From Mongoliitalea lutea (GTDB lineage Bacteria; Bacteroidota; Bacteroidia; Cytophagales; Cyclobacteriaceae), in the NCBI RefSeq assembly GCF_014652135.1, contig NZ_BMYF01000005.1, positions 1 to 64,000 on the forward strand: a stretch of 64,000 bases of DNA. The letters are read 5' to 3'. Shown here piece after piece: positions 1-9,338 of the stretch. The position numbers and the translations under genes are program-made. The notes below the pieces were generated by a model that had not been told where the DNA came from, did no database searches, and worked only from the letters and a program-made list of their open reading frames with translations. Every line of letters starts with the position of its first letter. The stretch's first letter is position 1.

Positions 1-3000
1 TATAAACTCCTGCATCTAAATTAAACACATTGAGTTCTCCTGTAACAGGGTCTACCTCATACATCACCCCGGTTCCTGAGGCATCAAAATTTGAAAAAAT
101 CTCTTCTGTCAGACCAGCATTTAAATACCAACGCTTGATTGGTGGTACCGCTGTCGTAATTGATGGAAGTAAGGTAGATGTATCCCCTTGACAAATGACA
201 TCACTCATAGGGTCAATGACCAATACCTCTCCATCATTATTGATCAATTCATATTCATTTGGAAAGTCTAGGGGACATCCATTGGCATCACTAATTTCCA
301 AACTATAAAATCCAGGTGCCAGGCTAGTAACCACATAGGAACCCTGATCTTCATTAAACGAATAGTCAGCTAAAGGTAAGTTATTGAGAATAATTGAATA
401 GGGAGCTACTCCTCCAGCAATGCTGAACCTGATAGTTCCATTAAAATCCCCACAAGTAGGATCTGTCTTGCCGGTATTTTGGAATACTAATAAAGGTGGC
501 TCTTCAATCTCCAAGGTTTGAGAAGCCAAACAACCCGTCAATTGATTTGTAATAGCTAGCTGATACGTACCAGCTGGTAAATCTAAGGCTTCTAACTCCG
601 CCTGAGTCAATGACAGCCCTCCATTAACTACATACCTGTAATTTGGATTCGCATTTGCCGCTACCCTAATTTTCCCAGTGACTTCCCCAAAGCAAAGAAT
701 ATCTGTTACCTCAAAGTCTGGGTTAGGTAAGGGATTTATTCTAGCATTAGCCTCAACAATTTCATCTGTACAAGTTACCAAAAGATAATAGGTAAAATCA
801 CCGGCAGGAAGCCCTGTGACAACTAAATTCCCGTCTCCATCAATAGCGTAGGTAATATTGGAATCATCTGGATCATCTCCATTCACGATCGGTACATTTG
901 CTAGGGCATCTTTATACCACACCAAGTCAGTTGCTGCGGCACCACTGATAATTTGTATAGGATTGAATTCGATCACCGAACCTATACATTCTTCTTGCGG
1001 GGCAATGACAACCTCTGGCCTTGGCAGTTCCTGTAAGACAAAGGAAGCTGTAAAATCACAGCCACCTTGATCTGTGATTGTCAAGAAATAGGTGCCTGGT
1101 GCAATATCTTCCAACTCAAATACATCTACCCCTACTTCTGGTCCTGTCAAAGAACCAACATTCCAAACAGAAGTAAAATTACCATAGCCTCCGATCGCTT
1201 GAATATTTGAAATAGAGCCGTTAGCAAGTCCACAAGAGCTGGAAACAATTATTACATCGTCATTAATAGTTATAGGTGCAGGTGGACCAGTCACTGTAAA
1301 GTCCCTTTGAATCAAACAACCTTGTGTCGTCCTAACGATAACTGTATGTACTCCTACGGGAACGTTCAAAAAGACATTAGAAGTTTGAAATGGATTTCCA
1401 TCCAAACTATATTCAAAATCCTGATTCCCTCCACTTGCATCTACAGTTACTGTTACACCATCGCCAAAACAAACTTCCTGTACGAAATCAATAGCTAAGT
1501 CTAACGGATCAGTGATGGACACTTGCACCTCTACAGGGTCAATTGGACAATAATCAGTCCCTACCACATCAATGAAAAATGAACGGGTAACGCCACTTTT
1601 CAACCCTACAATTTCTAAATTTTCCCCATTCAAAGTATAGATAATGTCCGCATCATTAGGATCTGGACCAGCCATAACTGGTTGGTTTTTAGCCTCATCT
1701 TTATACCAAACCACTGTTCTTGGAAACCCTTGCGTGTCGATAACAGGGGTTAATAGGACTGGTAAGCCTTCACAAAAACTCAGGTCATCAATATCGATAT
1801 CAATTGGTACCTTCGTATTATTAACTAGTGAAAAATCATAAAAGGTTATACAGCCGTTTTGATCTTCCACCTCAAACCTGAAACTACCAGGCGTCAAATC
1901 ACTCCTTTCAAACGTATTTCCGGCGAAATCAGTAACCTCCTGAATGGTTGTACCATCTTGAATTAAACGCAGGATATAATTTGGAACTCCACCTCCAAAT
2001 TCTATCCTAAAAAATCCGTTAGGATCTCCGCAAGTAGGATCAATAAATTGTTGATTATTAGTGGTTAAAAGCGGAGGTTGATCCACAACAATATCCTGCA
2101 ATAATGTAGTGCATCCTGTTGCTGCATTGGAAACAACTACAGAATAAGTCCCTGCGGGAAGGTTATTAAATGCTCCATTATCGAATGGCCTGCTTAATTC
2201 AACTAATTGATAATTATACGAATCTGAACCAGCATTAGGGCCACGAGAAATCACAATTCTTCCATTGCTTTCTCCAAAGCAAACTACATCATCGATTTGG
2301 TCAACAACTACATCTGGATTTGGATTAACTTGTACTGTGCGGGAGATTAATGAGGGATCACAAGTATTTGTACCCGTTACTTGAAGATGATAGGTATAGG
2401 GAGTCGCACTGACAGGAAGATTAACCAAGCGCATGGTTCTACCTCCATTCGAAAGAATTACCTGTCCTCCATCTATGGATTGACCATCGGTAAATGGTTG
2501 AAATACTCCACTCCCATCTACCCTACCCCATTGATAAACAGGACTTGCAGCAGGAACACCTTCAAATGCTTGTACACCTTCCAATACCGCTTCCTGACCA
2601 AAACAAATCACAGAATTGTTAGCATCATATACGGGGTTTTGCTGAACCGGAACGCTGAAGGGTATACTTGCTGAACATCCCTTAAAGTCAGTTACCGTCA
2701 CTACATATTCCCCCCCTTCAATATTGTCCACAACCCATCTTCCAGACACTTGCTGAGGATTGATAACCCCTAGATTAACTCCATTTCTCTGAAGACTAAA
2801 TACATAAGGCTGAGTTGAATTACCTCCAGCTGCTGTCCAGCTGATACTTCCGTTATTGGGAACACACACAGGATTGTTTTGTTGAGGATTTTCAATTACC
2901 AACTGAGCAGGTTCAATGATGCTTACAGGGAAAAAATCAACACAATTAGTAGTAATATTCCTTACTTCAATGGTATAATCTCCTGCGGGGAAGCCAGTTG

Positions 3001-5662
3001 CCTCCAATGATGCCCGCGTGTACGTAGTTCCATTGATTATATATCTGTAAGAAGCTTGATCATTCGAAACAAGTATCCTCCCGTTACTTTCCCCATTACA
3101 CCTAACAGGCTCGGTAGTAAACATCGGCGCGGGAATAAAATTTACCGTCAAAAGTACTGGCACCTGCCTTCCAGTACAACCATCCAATAAAACGAATCTA
3201 TAAGGAGTAGCTGATGCAGGTAAACCTGTAATCTCTAGACTAAAATCAGAATTAATGAAATAATTTACCCCACCGATGGTACCATTTGTAATTTGAGTAC
3301 CTGATATATTGTCAATATACCATCGCAGTTGAGAACTATTAACAGATAAACCCTCTAATATATTTACAGGAGATAATACAAAGGAGTTTAGGGTTCCTGA
3401 ATCATCTTGAAAACATACCGGGCTAGGTGCTGCTACCGAAAACTGAGGTCTAGAGATTATAGGCCTTATCGACTCATTATCATCATTACATTCGTCTAAG
3501 ATTAAAACTTTATCAAAACCCGCATTGATAATTGCTGTGAGATTTAAAGACCCTGAATTTCCATTATCCGCAATACTACTATTGATTGTGATCGTTTGGG
3601 TAAAGGTTTGACCAGCTAACACATTAGTTCCTAAAATATCCCCAACAGTAGTCTGAGCTACAGGTGTATTGCCCACAAAAAAAGAAACTAAAGTAGACTC
3701 CGGGATAAAATTATCAACCCCATTAAGATCCCCTACATTTCGAATTGTTACCGTTACTTCTATCTGTGGTTGGGCAGGATCATAGCAAGTAAATCGTGCC
3801 ATGTCAACCTCAATCTCAGCATCCATGATGGGTATCCCTGTTGTCCTACACCCAGCCTCATTAAAAAAAGTGGTTTGAACCAAAAAGTTATTAAAAACCC
3901 TAGTTCCAGCATTCACACATCCCCTTGCAGGATCAAATTGGGGGAATGTTTCCTGCGCATCTCTTGCATGATTGAGCTGAGGGCGAGGCACTCTCAAATC
4001 ATCATTAATATTAAAAGCAAAATAGGCATATTGATTCCAGATATTTCTCGCAGGCGCCCACGGGAGTCCACCTACAGGAGCTTTCCATATCTCAAGATGC
4101 GCTAACTGCGTCTCTGCAACTGCATTTGGAGGAAATTCATCTACATTTGTAATCAAAATATCTGCTTGACCGTCTCCCGTCACATCTGCAATTACAGGTC
4201 CTTCGCCACCTGTCATGGAGTAAACATTATTCCCACTTATTCCAGGAAGATCGTCCCCATTACCATTTAAAATTCGAAGATTACGCTCATCTCGATAAAC
4301 TAATTCCTGCACACCATCCTGATCAAAATCAAACATGGTAATCGTGGTAAAGCCAGATCGGTCGTTGGTAGGCTCTGTCCAAATCAAATTTAAGTTTTGA
4401 CCAAAAGCATTGGAAATACCTGCTTGATAACGCAGCATTTGAAGATTTAAAGGCGAAACCACACCTATAGACGCTTGGCCTGAACCTTGTAAATCTCCTA
4501 CAAAGGCGACACCAGTTCGGATTTCATTCCCATCACTATCTCCTGCAAAAGCCAACTGTCTATATCCTATAAGACCATCCCATGGATTCCAAACATAGAT
4601 ATACCTTCTTTTAACAGCTCCCGCAGTTTCTCTAACGGCTGTGGTAACAATTACATCTAACCTCCCGTCTCCATTAATATCGGCGATTGATGTGAATCCA
4701 TCAAAGGCAGGCACCCCAAAAATATCAGCAGCCAAATTATTTGGAGTCATTGCGGCCATAGAAAAAGAATTTGCACCTGGTGCAATATTTACGCTGTACA
4801 CAGTTCTACCAGCAGCAAGTTCGAGATTATCTCCAGGAATAATATCTGCGGCTACAGATAAACCATACGCTCCTCCATCTTGAAAAATAGCATTAATTCC
4901 TTGTCCATGATTACCACCATCGGCAAGTTTCACTCCAGTCCTCGCATTAAAAATTTCATTGTAAATATAAACTTCAGGAATTCCATCATTGTTGAAATCC
5001 GCCACTCCTACAGCAGCCCCACTGCTGAATCTATCTGCTGTCGGAACTCCAACATCTACTCCTGGCTGAACATTATTCCCATAGGTTGCATCAGATATCC
5101 AAATCGGTGCACCGGTATTAGGATTATATGCGATAAGTCGATTTCGATTGGAGACATCCGGATCGGTATGTGAAGTTGCAACAATTAGAGCAATTTGGTC
5201 TGGTGACCCCTCCGGTGCAATATTTACCACAGCCATGGGTGTCAAGGCATCGTAAGGAATTCTAGGTGTATCAATAGTTCTGACCCACTGAAAACTTCCT
5301 CCTACAAATCTAAAAATCTTAATGTTATTGGTATACCGAGGCCTTCTGGTGAGCCAGCTTGTGCCCTCTGATGGATCGTAACCAAGAATTATAATTTCAG
5401 GCTGCCCATCTCCATCAATATCTGCAACTAGTGGGGTAGCAAAACTAACCACTCTGCCATTAGCACCAAGCGAACTTGTAGTACCTGCTCTTGTAATTGA
5501 AAAGTCCCCAATATCAACAAAGTCGGGTTCCAATACACAATCAAAAACGTCTCCAATAAACCCTTGCCCCTTTACCTCATGGAAAAAAGATAGTGTAATC
5601 ATTACAACTATCCCCAAAAGATATTTTGTTATCGAATTAAAGATTTTATATAAGCTATTCAC
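1..5662 (-). CDS. Giant secreted FG-GAP and SprB-repeat surface protein (C-terminus beyond window)
   Basis: The minus-strand frame is open from a GTG at 5662 to the window edge, giving 1887 residues without a stop. Residues 1-33 form a signal peptide (MNSLYKIFNSITKYLLG, then a hydrophobic stretch ending near VKGQG). Residues about 75-500 carry at least five FG-GAP/VCBS-like calcium-loop motifs, including ADIDGDGQPEI, ADFNNDGIPEV, ADINGDGRLDV and ADVTGDGQADI, which suggests a beta-propeller. From about residue 845 there are SprB-like repeats of the form VxCFGESNGRI followed by a YRYxxNG or Y-x-LPAGxY strand. Proteins of this build in Bacteroidota are cell-surface adhesins, usually secreted by the type IX system through a C-terminal signal that would lie outside the window. 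No ATG lies upstream in frame; an ATG at codon 21 is an alternative start. A promoter fits just upstream. The exact role is unknown; adhesion or gliding is inference. Confidence 0.85.
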   Translation of the reverse strand, partial: MNSLYKIFNSITKYLLGIVVMITLSFFHEVKGQGFIGDVFDCVLEPDFVDIGDFSITRAGTTSSLGANGRVVSFATPLVADIDGDGQPEIIILGYDPSEGTSWLTRRPRYTNNIKIFRFVGGSFQWVRTIDTPRIPYDALTPMAVVNIAPEGSPDQIALIVATSHTDPDVSNRNRLIAYNPNTGAPIWISDATYGNNVQPGVDVGVPTADRFSSGAAVGVADFNNDGIPEVYIYNEIFNARTGVKLADGGNHGQGINAIFQDGGAYGLSVAADIIPGDNLELAAGRTVYSVNIAPGANSFSMAAMTPNNLAADIFGVPAFDGFTSIADINGDGRLDVIVTTAVRETAGAVKRRYIYVWNPWDGLIGYRQLAFAGDSDGNEIRTGVAFVGDLQGSGQASIGVVSPLNLQMLRYQAGISNAFGQNLNLIWTEPTNDRSGFTTITMFDFDQDGVQELVYRDERNLRILNGNGDDLPGISGNNVYSMTGGEGPVIADVTGDGQADILITNVDEFPPNAVAETQLAHLEIWKAPVGGLPWAPARNIWNQYAYFAFNINDDLRVPRPQLNHARDAQETFPQFDPARGCVNAGTRVFNNFLVQTTFFNEAGCRTTGIPIMDAEIEVDMARFTCYDPAQPQIEVTVTIRNVGDLNGVDNFIPESTLVSFFVGNTPVAQTTVGDILGTNVLAGQTFTQTITINSSIADNGNSGSLNLTAIINAGFDKVLILDECNDDNESIRPIISRPQFSVAAPSPVCFQDDSGTLNSFVLSPVNILEGLSVNSSQLRWYIDNISGTQITNGTIGGVNYFINSDFSLEITGLPASATPYRFVLLDGCTGRQVPVLLTVNFIPAPMFTTEPVRCNGESNGRILVSNDQASYRYIINGTTYTRASLEATGFPAGDYTIEVRNITTNCVDFFPVSIIEPAQLVIENPQQNNPVCVPNNGSISWTAAGGNSTQPYVFSLQRNGVNLGVINPQQVSGRWVVDNIEGGEYVVTVTDFKGCSASIPFSVPVQQNPVYDANNSVICFGQEAVLEGVQAFEGVPAASPVYQWGRVDGSGVFQPFTDGQSIDGGQVILSNGGRTMRLVNLPVSATPYTYHLQVTGTNTCDPSLISRTVQVNPNPDVVVDQIDDVVCFGESNGRIVISRGPNAGSDSYNYQLVELSRPFDNGAFNNLPAGTYSVVVSNAATGCTTLLQDIVVDQPPLLTTNNQQFIDPTCGDPNGFFRIEFGGGVPNYILRLIQDGTTIQEVTDFAGNTFERSDLTPGSFRFEVEDQNGCITFYDFSLVNNTKVPIDIDIDDLSFCEGLPVLLTPVIDTQGFPRTVVWYKDEAKNQPVMAGPDPNDADIIYTLNGENLEIVGLKSGVTRSFFIDVVGTDYCPIDPVEVQVSITDPLDLAIDFVQEVCFGDGVTVTVDASGGNQDFEYSLDGNPFQTSNVFLNVPVGVHTVIVRTTQGCLIQRDFTVTGPPAPITINDDVIIVSSSCGLANGSISNIQAIGGYGNFTSVWNVGSLTGPEVGVDVFELEDIAPGTYFLTITDQGGCDFTASFVLQELPRPEVVIAPQEECIGSVIEFNPIQIISGAAATDLVWYKDALANVPIVNGDDPDDSNITYAIDGDGNLVVTGLPAGDFTYYLLVTCTDEIVEANARINPLPNPDFEVTDILCFGEVTGKIRVAANANPNYRYVVNGGLSLTQAELEALDLPAGTYQLAITNQLTGCLASQTLEIEEPPLLVFQNTGKTDPTCGDFNGTIRFSIAGGVAPYSIILNNLPLADYSFNEDQGSYVVTSLAPGFYSLEISDANGCPLDFPNEYELINNDGEVLVIDPMSDVICQGDTSTLLPSITTAVPPIKRWYLNAGLTEEIFSNFDASGTGVMYEVDPVTGELNVFNLDAGVY

Positions 5663-5720
5663 AGTTGCTATTGATCTAAAGCGCGGATTATCTATGCTAA
5701 ATAACCCTCCTTCTCAAAGA

Positions 5721-5751
5721 CAAATTTACCCGTATAAAAATAGAATTCAAC
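5721..5751 (-). promoter_or_regulatory. Predicted Bacteroidota promoter for the giant repeat protein
   Basis: On the minus strand, TAAATTTG (5728-5721) matches the Bacteroidota -7 consensus TAnnTTTG exactly. It is preceded 19 bases upstream by GTTG (5751-5748), close to the -33 TTTG. The GTG start of the repeat protein lies about 60 bases downstream, and an AAGGAGGG run lies in the leader. The position between the terminator and the gene supports the call. Confidence 0.45.
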
Positions 5752-5793
5752 CCCTTAAAGGACTTTTAATGAAAATCTAATTTATTACAGCAT

Positions 5794-5838
5794 AAAAAAA
5801 GCTCAAGTTTGAATTAAATCAATTCTTGAGCTTTTTTT
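5794..5838 (-). terminator. Intrinsic terminator ending the polysaccharide locus
   Basis: A perfect inverted repeat, GCTCAAG (5801-5807) with CTTGAGC (5825-5831), is flanked by seven A on one side and seven T on the other, so it can act on either strand. It sits 19 bases after the stop of the last locus gene (5857-6642) and before the giant repeat gene, so it most likely ends the long minus-strand transcript. Confidence 0.8.
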
Positions 5839-5856
5839 TATTTGCAAATATGGTGG

Positions 5857-6642
5857 TCAGGTGTTGTTTTTTTTAAGCTTTTGGAAGTTAATCCATATCT
5901 GTAAATACTGCCAAAGAGATGGCGTAGTATATTTATTTCCTTCTCCCTGAGGGCTACTATTGGAAAGGAAATAGTCAAAATCCGATAAAACTTTACTCAA
6001 GCCTTCCACAGACTTTTCAAAAAGTAAGGCATAAGTAGCAGAGACAGTCTCTCCCAAGCTATCCTTAAATTGAATAGGCACCTGTTCCTGATAGAGAATA
6101 TCACCTTCATCAATTTTGGAGGTGATCTGATGGATGGTATATCCTGTGTGTTTGGATTTATTATACAACTGCCATAAAACACTTTGAGCATTTTGATACG
6201 CCGGCAGTTCTTCGTGATGAATATTCAACATCCCCAGTCTTGGTAAAGAAAAAATTCTTTTGGGAATATACCCATTGCCCAAGCTTAATCCCAAATCTAT
6301 GGATTGTTGCCCTATAAGCTCCGCGAGTAAGGGGTCCTGTATAGACTCCACTCTAAAAAAAGGGAGCGTATACTCCCGACAAATTTCTTCCAAATTTACA
6401 ATATTCAAGTACTTATGAATACCCGATTGGTACCATTGACGCATCCGAATCCCATTGAGCGCTCCTAGCAAGCCTATCTTTTTAATTTTTTCAACTTGTC
6501 TTTTACGGCTCTTCTTCACATCCACCTTTGTATTGGCATTATATATGACTGATACAATTTCGACATCTTTGACCTCTACTAATTTTTTCAAATGGTGGGA
6601 GGCAACCCCATGGAGACCGGTGGTAAGTATTACAATTCTCAT
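5857..6642 (-). CDS. Formyltransferase-fold enzyme, probable sugar N-formyltransferase
   Basis: This 261-residue protein has the formyltransferase fold. The catalytic triad is visible: N140 and H142 in LNIHHEELPAYQ and D178 in KIDEGDIL. It is too short for methionyl-tRNA formyltransferase (about 310 residues with a tRNA-binding C-terminal domain), and it lies in a polysaccharide operon, so transfer of formyl from N10-formyltetrahydrofolate to an amino sugar is the likely reaction. The first ATG overlaps the deacetylase stop by four bases (ATGA), which suggests translational coupling. It is the last gene of the locus, directly before the terminator. Its substrate may be the 4-amino sugar made by the nearby PglE-like aminotransferase (inference). 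It differs from the second formyltransferase at 38484-39467, which has an extra C-terminal tail. Confidence 0.75.
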   Translation of the reverse strand: MRIVILTTGLHGVASHHLKKLVEVKDVEIVSVIYNANTKVDVKKSRKRQVEKIKKIGLLGALNGIRMRQWYQSGIHKYLNIVNLEEICREYTLPFFRVESIQDPLLAELIGQQSIDLGLSLGNGYIPKRIFSLPRLGMLNIHHEELPAYQNAQSVLWQLYNKSKHTGYTIHQITSKIDEGDILYQEQVPIQFKDSLGETVSATYALLFEKSVEGLSKVLSDFDYFLSNSSPQGEGNKYTTPSLWQYLQIWINFQKLKKNNT

Positions 6643-7520
6643 CTGCTGTAAGGGAAAAAGCTATTGTCAAAACAGGCCTTTCGAGCACTCTGCACCAAGA
6701 AAAAATTGATTTCGTGCATATCCCAACCAAAAATCACCTGATCCCTTCGGATACAAAGTTCTTGAAGAGTAATTTCTCTAGGCCCATTAACATGGCTTCC
6801 GCGTTCGGCAGATGCGACTGTCTGATAACCCAATTCAAAGCAAAGCTTTCTAGCTTGCTCATTGAAATGAAAAAAACGCCCATAGGGATAAGCAAAATGC
6901 ATGACCTCTCCAATTTTCTTAGTGATCATCTCTTTTGATTCCAGTAACTCTTCCCGAACTCGTTCAATAGGCTCCTCAGCAATATTGATATGATTCATCG
7001 TATGCGAGCCTATTTCATGGCCTTGCTTTAATAAAAACTCCACGTCCTTCCAATCCATAAAGTCTACTGTAGGAAATATCAGGCGCTCTTTACAAAAACC
7101 TTCAATTTTTTGGTATGAACGCTCTCCTATTATCGAAGGATTGATAAAAAAACAGGCTACTGCTCCATATTCCTCCAAAATAGCTGCTGCCCGCAGATTA
7201 TTTTTTAGACCATCATCAGAACTAAACACAATGTACGGCTTATCAATTGTGTTTGTAAGGATTTTTTGAATAGCCTCTGAATAAGAAATAAACTCATGGG
7301 CTTTAGCTAAAAAAGTTAAAGTTTTTTTAAAATTCTGTTCTTCATCCTTAAACAGGTGATGGAAATAGAGGAATTGAATCCGCGGCTTTTTTAAATGTTC
7401 TTCAGCTTGTAACAGGTAATCTTTTACAGCCATTGCCCTGATGGCAATAGCTCTAGCCAAATTCCTGGGCTCAAAAGACCTACTATCGCAAACTTCCCTG
7501 TATGATGTTACAAAATTCAT
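6639..7520 (-). CDS. Polysaccharide deacetylase (NodB/CE4 fold)
   Basis: The protein of 293 residues has the NodB motifs in order: SSDDG with D102-D103 (motif 1, Asp base and metal ligand), SHTMNH with H173 and H177 (metal ligands) and YPYGRF near residue 211. No signal peptide or membrane segment is seen, so it should act in the cytoplasm, unlike secreted CE4 enzymes, perhaps on a lipid-linked or nucleotide-linked N-acetyl sugar. I chose the ATG at 7520; the frame extends to a TTG at 7550, but that would overlap the preceding aminotransferase by 23 bases, while the ATG leaves a 7-base gap. It ends in an ATGA overlap with the formyltransferase. A deacetylase followed by a formyltransferase suggests swapping an N-acetyl for an N-formyl group (inference). 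Confidence 0.75.
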   Translation of the reverse strand: MNFVTSYREVCDSRSFEPRNLARAIAIRAMAVKDYLLQAEEHLKKPRIQFLYFHHLFKDEEQNFKKTLTFLAKAHEFISYSEAIQKILTNTIDKPYIVFSSDDGLKNNLRAAAILEEYGAVACFFINPSIIGERSYQKIEGFCKERLIFPTVDFMDWKDVEFLLKQGHEIGSHTMNHINIAEEPIERVREELLESKEMITKKIGEVMHFAYPYGRFFHFNEQARKLCFELGYQTVASAERGSHVNGPREITLQELCIRRDQVIFGWDMHEINFFLVQSARKACFDNSFFPYSR

Positions 7521-7527
7521 GGAATAA

Positions 7528-8694
7528 TTACTTACATACTGAACAGACAAGAGAAGCTACTCTATCCAATTGGTCTAATGTCAGATTAGACCCACTTGGA
7601 AGGCAAAGACCTTGCTTGAAAAGCTTTTCACTAAATGAGTTTCCCACATAGGGAAAGCTTTGAAATACAGGTTGCAGGTGCATTGGCTTCCACAAAGGTC
7701 TACTTTCTATGGCATGGGCATCAAGTGCCAATCTTACTGCTGTATTCAGTGGTTGAGGGGCATCATCAAACAAGACAGTTGTCAACCATCTGTTTGAAAA
7801 GTATCCCATCGGCTCATCCAAAAATTGAATTTCCAAACCAGCAAAAGCTTCCTTGTAAAATTCAAAATTAGCTCTTCTTTTTTCTATCCTTTGAGGAAGC
7901 ACTTCCAACTGACCAATACCAATGGCCGCTGACACATTACTCAAGCGATAATTGTATCCGATCACTTTATGTTCATAATGTGGAGTATTCTCCCTAGCCT
8001 GCGTTGCCAAAAACTTTGCTTCATCAACCATTGAAGGGTTTTTACTGGTCAAAGCCCCACCGCCACTAGTGGTAATGATTTTATTTCCGTTAAAAGAAAA
8101 GACCCCTATTTCCCCAAATGAACCACAACACTGTCCTGCAATCGTTGAGCCTAATGCTTCTGCGGCATCCTCGACAATGGGTATACCATAATTGTTTGCT
8201 ATTTTTTGTATGGCTTCCATTTGAGCAGGCATTCCATACAGATGTACAGGAATAATTGCTTTAGGAAGTTTCTTGGGGCCTGTCCACCTTTTACCATCAC
8301 CTGTTAAAAACTCTCCAGAAAGACAGCGCTCTATGGCTTCTTCCAATAATACCGGACACATATTCCACGTTTTGTCCTCACTATCTACAAAAACGGGGAT
8401 AGCTCCCTCGTATCTAATTGGATTGGCTGAGGCTGAAAAAGTAAAGCTTTGGCAAATTACATAATCATCTGCTTGCACTCCAAGCAACTTCAAGCCCAAA
8501 TGGATTCCAGCTGTACCCGATGACAAAGCCGCCACCGATTGATTATTGGCGTATGTACTCAAATTCTCCTCAAATTTAGCTAATTGAGGGCCAGTTGGGG
8601 CAATCCAATTGAGATTGAATGCTTCTTGTACATAGGTAGTCTCACTTCCCCCCATGTGAGGACTAGAGAGCCAAATTTTTTCAGGTTTATTCAT
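7528..8694 (-). CDS. DegT/DnrJ/EryC1/StrS sugar aminotransferase, PglE/EpsN-like
   Basis: This 388-residue PLP enzyme belongs to the sugar aminotransferase family. The PLP-binding lysine is K205 in FSFNGNKIITTSGGG, and the EDAAEALG block at 175-182 holds the ring-nitrogen Asp. The opening LSSPHMGGSE and the TGPQ block resemble PglE/EpsN enzymes, which aminate the C4 keto group of UDP-4-keto-6-deoxy-GlcNAc. The next genes in transcription order upstream are a PglD-like acetyltransferase (35-base gap) and a PglC-like sugar transferase, which matches the bacillosamine set. The 4,6-dehydratase that would supply its substrate (PglF type) is not in the window. Confidence 0.8.
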   Translation of the reverse strand: MNKPEKIWLSSPHMGGSETTYVQEAFNLNWIAPTGPQLAKFEENLSTYANNQSVAALSSGTAGIHLGLKLLGVQADDYVICQSFTFSASANPIRYEGAIPVFVDSEDKTWNMCPVLLEEAIERCLSGEFLTGDGKRWTGPKKLPKAIIPVHLYGMPAQMEAIQKIANNYGIPIVEDAAEALGSTIAGQCCGSFGEIGVFSFNGNKIITTSGGGALTSKNPSMVDEAKFLATQARENTPHYEHKVIGYNYRLSNVSAAIGIGQLEVLPQRIEKRRANFEFYKEAFAGLEIQFLDEPMGYFSNRWLTTVLFDDAPQPLNTAVRLALDAHAIESRPLWKPMHLQPVFQSFPYVGNSFSEKLFKQGLCLPSGSNLTLDQLDRVASLVCSVCK

Positions 8695-8729
8695 TGATGC
8701 TATTTAAAAGAAATCCAGTTGACAGATTT

Positions 8730-9338
8730 CTACTTTTCAAACTTAATTATTTTACCTGGAACCCCAACTACCACAGCATGATCCGGTATATCATTGAGAA
8801 TTACTGCACCCGCACCAACTTTCACATACTCGCCAATCTTAACACCCTGAAGAATCGTAGCTCCAGCACCAATCCAAGAACCTTTTCCAACCGAAACATT
8901 GCCAGCTAAGGTAGCATTAGGAGAGATATGAGAAAAATCCTCTAACCTGCAATCATGGTCGATACTACAGCTTGTATTTACAATCACATGTTTTCCAATA
9001 TAAGAATCTATCTGAATAGTGGCATTGTGCATTATGATCGTTCCTTCACCTACATCGACACTTTTATGAACAACAGCTGATGGATGGATACAGGAAATAA
9101 ATTGTCTCTGAAGTCTATTGGCTAAATTTTCTCGATGCCTGTTGTTACCAATTCCAATCATATAGTAATTCTCAGGCGGTAAGGTATCTTCACGATGAAA
9201 GACTGGCAGTGAGCAAAAATCCAAAATCTGCTCATTTTGATCATAGAAGCCAATAACTTCTAGCCCTAGGTCTAAGCACACGGAATAAACTACTTTACCA
9301 TGACCGCTTGCCCCTACAATGATTACCTGCTTTTTCAC
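8730..9338 (-). CDS. PglD/NeuD-type sugar N- or O-acetyltransferase
   Basis: The protein has 202 residues, as is usual for PglD. Residues 1-80 form a small nucleotide-sugar-binding Rossmann-like domain starting VIIVGASGHGK. The remainder is a left-handed beta-helix of hexapeptide repeats ending VVGVPGKIIKF. The conserved SIDHDC (H128) and FSHISP (H137) pair fits the active-site histidine region of PglD, which transfers acetyl from acetyl-CoA to the C4 amine. Its start overlaps the stop of the PglC-like gene by four bases (ATGA), so the two are probably translationally coupled. Confidence 0.8.
   Translation of the reverse strand: MKKQVIIVGASGHGKVVYSVCLDLGLEVIGFYDQNEQILDFCSLPVFHREDTLPPENYYMIGIGNNRHRENLANRLQRQFISCIHPSAVVHKSVDVGEGTIIMHNATIQIDSYIGKHVIVNTSCSIDHDCRLEDFSHISPNATLAGNVSVGKGSWIGAGATILQGVKIGEYVKVGAGAVILNDIPDHAVVVGVPGKIIKFEK

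Noticed and set aside
858-5173. Several plus-strand open frames of 60-111 codons across 858-5173
   Set aside because: They lie opposite the open minus-strand frame that encodes the giant repeat protein, whose domains are clear; the plus-strand translations show no domain or signal.
6455-6938. Plus-strand frames of 74-84 codons opposite the formyltransferase and deacetylase
   Set aside because: They are antisense shadows of two genes with intact catalytic motifs, and there is no promoter or ribosome site.
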